From positions 1-7,367 of the forward strand of contig CAMBRJ010000139.1 in assembly GCA_945870175.1 (NCBI GenBank): a stretch of 7,367 nt of DNA, read 5' to 3'. Positions 1 to 7,367 of the stretch are shown here, one piece after another. Numbering within the stretch: position 1 is the stretch's first letter; each line of letters begins with the position of its first letter. The stretch is from Gemmatimonas phototrophica. Its GTDB lineage: Bacteria; Gemmatimonadota; Gemmatimonadetes; Gemmatimonadales; Gemmatimonadaceae. The position numbers were made by a program, and so were the translations under genes. Below the pieces are notes generated by a model. That model was not told the DNA's origin. It did no database searches and worked only from the letters and a program-made list of their open reading frames with translations.

Positions 1-3766
<3,766 letters not shown>

Positions 3767-3770
<4 letters not shown>

Positions 3771-3874
3771 GCACGGACGCCCTGCTGCAGCGCGCGCTCG
3801 ACGAGATCGTCCGTCAACGCGAGGAGCTCGCCGAGTTACGGGCGCGGGACCGCACCCGCGTTGATATGCACACC
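3767..3874 (+). other. N-terminal helical docking segment of gene 2 protein
   Basis: Residues 1-36 before the KS are rich in Leu, Arg, Glu and Gln (for example LLQRALDEIV and QREELAELR) with leucines and other aliphatic residues spaced as in an amphipathic or coiled-coil helix. Such segments at the start of PKS subunits mediate recognition of the upstream subunit's C-terminus. The style resembles myxobacterial and cyanobacterial subunits that begin with an LLQRAL-like stretch. The partner is most likely the gene 1 protein. Confidence 0.7.
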
Positions 3875-6800
3875 CCTGAGCCGATTGCCATCGTGGGGTT
3901 GGGCTGTCGCTTCCCCGGGCAGTCAGACTCGCCAGCCGCGTACTGGTCGCTCCTCGAGCGCGGCGCGGATGGGACATGTACAGTGCCGAGCACGCGCTGG
4001 ACGTACGACGACTCGCCAACGGCGACGGTGCGCGGTACGCATCGTGTGCGTCGTGGTGGGTTTCTCCCGACGGTTGATACCTTCGACGCCACGTTCTTCG
4101 GGATCTCGCCGCGCGAAGCCCGTGTGATGGATCCGCAGCAGCGTGTGCTGCTGGAAACGGCGTGGCACGCCCTTGAGCATGCAGGCATCGACCCGACGTC
4201 GCTGTACGGCTCAGCCACCGGGGTGTTCGTTGGAGTGACCTGTTTCGATCATGCGATGCGCGTGGCGGGGCACATGGACCTCCTCGGACCGTATGCCGGA
4301 ACCGGGAGCGCGCTCAACATGATCCCGGGACGGCTCTCGTTCCTGCTTGGTCTCCGCGGCCCGTCACTGGCGATCGACACCGCCTGCTCGTCGTCGCTCG
4401 TCGCGCTGCACGTTGCCTGTCAGTCTATCCGACTCGGCGACTGCGAGCAGGCGCTAGTGGGCGGCGTACACCTGATGCTCTCTCCCGACGTGATGTCGTC
4501 GTTTGAGAAGGCGCACATGCTGTCACCCGACGGGTGGTGCAAGACATTCGATGCACGCGCCGACGGCTATGCGCGCGGCGAAGGATGCGGCGTCGTGGTG
4601 CTCAAGCGGCTTGCAGACGCACGCGACGCAGGCGACCGTATCCTCGGTGTGATCCGCGGTTCGGCGGTGAATCAGGACGGGCCGAGTGGCGGGCTCACGG
4701 TACCAAGTGGCCGTGCGCAGCACGCCGTCATGCAGCGGGCGCTCGCGCAAGCGGGGCTCTCGCCGAAGGACATTGATTATGTCGAGGCGCACGGCACCGG
4801 CACCTCTCTCGGTGATCCAATCGAAATCGAAGCGTTGTCGGCCACGTACGGCGCGGCACGCGAACGCAGCGATCCGTTGCTGGTGGGATCGGCGAAGACC
4901 AACATCGGCCACCTCGAGCCAGCGGCGGGCATCGCGGCGCTGGCCAAAGTGTTGTTGTCGTTTGCCCATGGACGCCTTCCGATGCATCGCCATGTGACCC
5001 AGCTCAACCCGCACCTCGCGTGGGATACGTTGGGCGTCGAGGTCGTGACCGCGGCGCGGGCCTGGCCCGCACGCGGCCCCGTCCCACGGGCAGGGATCAG
5101 CGCCTTCGGTTTCAGCGGAACCAATGCCCATGTGATCGTCGAGGCCCCTCCGGCCGTCCTCGCCAGTGCAACGCCCGACACGACGGAGCATCTGCAACTG
5201 CTGTGCCTCAGTGCAAAGTCCGCAGCGACCCTGCGTCGCGTGGCGGCGGCATGGCAGGAGCAACTCGCAACGATGGCGCCGACGGATTTTGCCGCGGCCT
5301 GCTGGATGGCGCGGACGGGTCGCGCGCATTTCACGCATCGTCTGGCGCTCGTGGCGCACACGCCGCGCGACGCGATGACCGCCTTGATGGCGTGGAGCAC
5401 TGGCGACGGCGGATCGTCCTGGACTGGTGAGTCGGCCGGCGCTGCCTACAGTGCCGACGCGATGGCGGCGACGGCGAGCGCGACCGCGATGCTCACGCAC
5501 GTGGGTCGCACCGTCGACGCGCCAACATTGCGCGGTCTCGCGTCCGCCTACGTCACGGGAGCCGACATCGATTGGCGCGCACCGTGTTGGATCCGGCCCA
5601 GAGCGACGATCGACATCCCGCTGTATCCGTTCGAGCCCGAACGACACTGGCTGGACCTTCCCGACCATGCGGTCACCCCACCGGTGCCGGCGACCGCGGA
5701 GCTCGCGACGTACGAGGTGTCCTGGGTGCGCGATGACCGTGCGGACACGCGATCGGACACGGGCGCCGGTGACCTTCGCCCGCTGGCCGGCCGCTGCCTC
5801 ACGATCATCGGTACGGACACACAACTCGTGCCGCACCTCGTCGCGCAGGCGACGATCGCCGGAGCCACGATCCAATTGGTCGCCGACGTGCACGCGCTGG
5901 GCGATCGAGCGGCACGCGCGATGTGCACCGACTATATCGTGCTGCCCCGTGCACCGGGGCACGCGATATCGCTCGATGACGTGAACGGTGATGGCGTCGT
6001 GGAACTCCTCGCCATCGTGCAGACCATGATCCAAGACGGCCGGGAGACCGCGCCGCACCCGCCGGCTCGCGGCTGGGTCGTCACCTACGGCGTCGCCGTA
6101 CCTGGTGTGGCGGAACCGGGTGTGGCGGAACCGGGTGTGGCCGTAGGCGCGGCGACCGCGCCATCCGCGATGGCCGACGCGGCCCGCGCCGCGGCGGCGC
6201 GTGTCGTGGCGCTCGAACATGCAGAGCATTTCGGGCGCATCATCGACTTACCCGTCGATGTCGATGCCGCACGTGCCGCCGAATGCATTGTGCGCGAGCT
6301 TCCGCGCGCGGCCATCGACGAGATGGTGGCATATCGTGGCGAGCACCGGTTCGTACCGCGCCTTCGCCCACTGGCGATGGATTTCGTGGCGCCGGCCCGC
6401 ACCACCACAGCGGCCGTCCGCGCGGATCGGAGCTATCTCGTGACCGGTGGCTTCGGGGCACTCGGCATGCACGTGGCAACGGCACTCGCCAAGGCGGGCG
6501 CGGGCCGCCTGCTGCTGGTCGGGCGACGGGGGACCGCCGATCCGGCGGCGACGGCGTTTCTGCGGACGCTCACGGCGTACGGAGCCGACGTGGTCGCCAT
6601 CTGCGCTGATGTCGCCGATGCGGCCTCCATGCGCGAAGCGCTCGTGGCCAACGACGATCTGGCGCGGCCACTCGCTGGAGTGTTTCATGTTGCCGGCATC
6701 GGTGGTGTGCATCCGATTGATGCACTGTCGGCGCCCGATGTCCGTGCCATCCTGCATCCGAAACTGCGTGGCGCGTGGGTGCTGCATGACCTCACCCGCG

Positions 6801-7367
6801 ACTATCCGCTCGAGCATTTCGTGCTCTTCTCCTCGATCGCGGGCGTGTGGGGCTCACGCGGGCAGTTTCATTATGCCGCGGCGAATGCCGCGCTCGACGC
6901 CCTCGCGCACCACCGCCACAGCTGCGGGCTGCCGGCCATAGCGATCAGCTGGGGACCGTGGGCGGGCAACGGCATGACATCGTCCGATGCCGCGGCACTG
7001 CTGCATCGAATCGGCGTGCAGACGTTGTCCGCGGACGTGGCGACCTCATGGCTGCTACGCGCTCTGTCGGCCCACCAGGCGCATGTCATCGTGGCCACGA
7101 TGGAGTGGACACGGTTCCGCGGCTCCTACGAAGCGCGCGGTCCGAAGGGACTGTTCGCCGAGTTGTCGGATATCACGACGGGTGCCACGCCCGCCGTATC
7201 AGTCGCCGATGACGATGTCGCATCCACGTGGAGACGACTCGTCCTCGGCGCCGCACCGACGCAACGGGCGCGGCTGATTCAGAAGGCCGTCACCGAAGGC
7301 GTCCAGGACGTACTTGGCTGGGCCGCCGCGACGGTGGTCCCGGCTGATCAGGGACTGTTCGAACTGG
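3767..7367 (+). CDS. AT-less modular type I polyketide synthase, docking-KS-KR-ACP(partial), 3' end outside window
   Basis: This gene encodes the next extension module. Translation from the ATG at 3767 stays open for 1200 codons to the window edge, with no stop. That start is preferred because it yields a short helical docking segment directly before the KS opening motif EPIAIVG (residues 38-44), the usual layout of a module-initial PKS subunit. Domains: docking helix (1-36), KS (38-461) with Cys207, His342 and His382, AT-less linker (462-630) ending in YPFEPERHW, KR (about 646-1124) with Ser1023, Tyr1036 and Asn1040, and the beginning of an ACP (from about 1155). No AT, DH, ER, MT or oxygenase domain is present between KS and ACP. 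The module should add a two-carbon unit supplied by a separate AT and reduce it to a beta-hydroxy group. The start overlaps the upstream stop by four bases, so the genes are almost certainly cotranscribed. A 15-base tandem repeat lies inside the KR coding region. Confidence 0.95.
3878..5149 (+). other. Ketosynthase domain, complete (KS2)
   Basis: This full-length KS of about 424 residues would accept the chain from ACP1 and extend it. It starts at EPIAIVGLGCRFPG and has the nucleophile motif DTACSSSL (Cys207, codon 4385-4387), the EAHGTGT motif (His342, codon 4790-4792) and KTNIGHLE (Lys377, His382 at 4910-4912). It ends with FGFSGTNAHVIVEAP. The Cys-His-His triad is intact, so this is a normal elongating KS: it is neither a KSQ loading domain nor a non-elongating KS lacking the second His. 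Substrate preference cannot be read without clade placement. Confidence 0.97.
5150..5656 (+). other. Post-KS linker without acyltransferase (module 2)
   Basis: About 169 residues join KS2 to KR2. The first part resembles the KS-AT linker of cis-AT synthases: LCLSAKSAATL, then an ACWMARTGRAHF stretch and HRLALVAHTPRDA. The end resembles the post-AT linker: YVTGADIDW and then YPFEPERHWLD (5624-5653). The AT expected between them, with its GHSxGE motif and about 300 residues, is missing; only an Ala/Ser/Thr-rich bridge at about 5400-5530 lies there. This reads as an AT-deleted or trans-AT arrangement. Malonyl loading must come from another protein. Confidence 0.82.
5702..7140 (+). other. Ketoreductase domain KR2, A1-type signature
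   Basis: This complete KR starts at about YEVSW. The structural subdomain includes a GWVVT strand and a RVVALEHAEHFG segment. The catalytic half opens with TGGFGALG (6443-6466). Catalytic residues: Lys999 (6761-6763), Ser1023 (6833-6835), Tyr1036 (6872-6874) and Asn1040 (6884-6886), so it should be active. The LDD position is replaced by GGV (6701-6709), and Trp1028 lies eight residues before the Tyr with Gln three residues before it. These are markers of A1-type KRs, giving an L-configured hydroxyl, opposite to that predicted for KR1. A short tandem repeat expands a loop of the structural subdomain. The domain closes with an EWTRFRGSYEARG segment typical of module ends. Confidence 0.92.
6089..6145 (+). 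repeat. 15-bp in-frame tandem repeat encoding GVA(V/E)P units
   Basis: Two identical 15-base units (GGTGTGGCGGAACCG) lie at 6104-6118 and 6119-6133. A partial third unit follows at 6134-6145, and a diverged unit precedes them at 6089-6103. The protein reads GVAVP-GVAEP-GVAEP-GVAV (residues 775-793). The unit length is a multiple of three, so the frame is kept. It lies between a GWVVT strand and the RVVALEHAEHFG segment of the KR2 structural subdomain, a likely surface loop. The identical central copies suggest recent replication slippage. Confidence 0.9.
7229..7367 (+). other. Acyl carrier protein domain, N-terminal part (ACP2)
   Basis: The last 46 or so residues look like the start of a carrier protein: a WRRLVLGAAPTQRARLI segment, helix 1 (KAVTEGVQDVLGW), then VVPADQGLFEL. 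In typical ACPs the sequence GxDS with the phosphopantetheine serine follows within a few residues. The window ends first, so the modified serine cannot be confirmed. Position after the KR and similarity to ACP1 (LFEL here against LFDFGLDS there) make the assignment likely. Confidence 0.8.

Noticed and set aside
4523..6229. Long antisense open frame of about 568 codons opposite KS2 and KR2
   Set aside because: It lies wholly opposite a confidently assigned PKS gene. Its translation is rich in Arg, Gly and His with no recognisable domain, as expected of a GC-rich antisense shadow; part of its repetitiveness comes from the 15-bp repeat.

Overview
The window is a stretch of a large modular type I polyketide synthase (PKS) locus. 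It is GC-rich (about two thirds G+C by eye, with strong G/C third-position preference) and is coding on the + strand from edge to edge. Two consecutive PKS genes overlap by four bases, and both run off the window: the first lacks its 5' end and the second its 3' end. There is no intergenic space, RNA gene, CRISPR array, insertion sequence, promoter or terminator that I can support.

Layout. Gene 1 (1-3770, 1255 visible residues) reads: C-terminal part of a ketosynthase (KS), post-KS linker with no acyltransferase (AT), an embedded luciferase-like flavin monooxygenase (LLM) domain of the MupA/Atu3671 type, a complete ketoreductase (KR), an acyl carrier protein (ACP) and a short C-terminal tail. 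Gene 2 (3767-7367, 1200 visible residues) reads: N-terminal helical docking segment, complete KS, post-KS linker again with no AT, a complete KR, and the first part of an ACP that is cut by the window edge just before its phosphopantetheine serine. Gene 2 has no stop codon in the window.

How they work together (inference). Neither module has an AT, so malonyl units must be loaded by an AT encoded elsewhere, as in trans-AT assembly lines. Module 1 would condense, oxygenate the ACP-bound chain with the LLM domain (alpha-hydroxylation is the simplest reading; Baeyer-Villiger-type oxygen insertion is an alternative) and reduce the beta-keto group. KR1 carries the LDD signature of B-type KRs. The chain would pass across the protein junction to gene 2, whose KS extends it and whose KR carries the Trp signature of A-type KRs, so the two hydroxyls should have opposite configuration. 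No dehydratase, enoylreductase, methyltransferase or thioesterase is visible.

Organism. Composition, the Gram-negative-style docking helix and the KS/KR sequence style fit a GC-rich bacterium with myxobacterial- or cyanobacterial-like PKSs, for example Myxococcota, Gemmatimonadota, Acidobacteriota or a GC-rich proteobacterium. The window cannot decide between these. The most notable point is the oxygenase domain built into an AT-less module. The family is known, but this arrangement and its product are worth checking.
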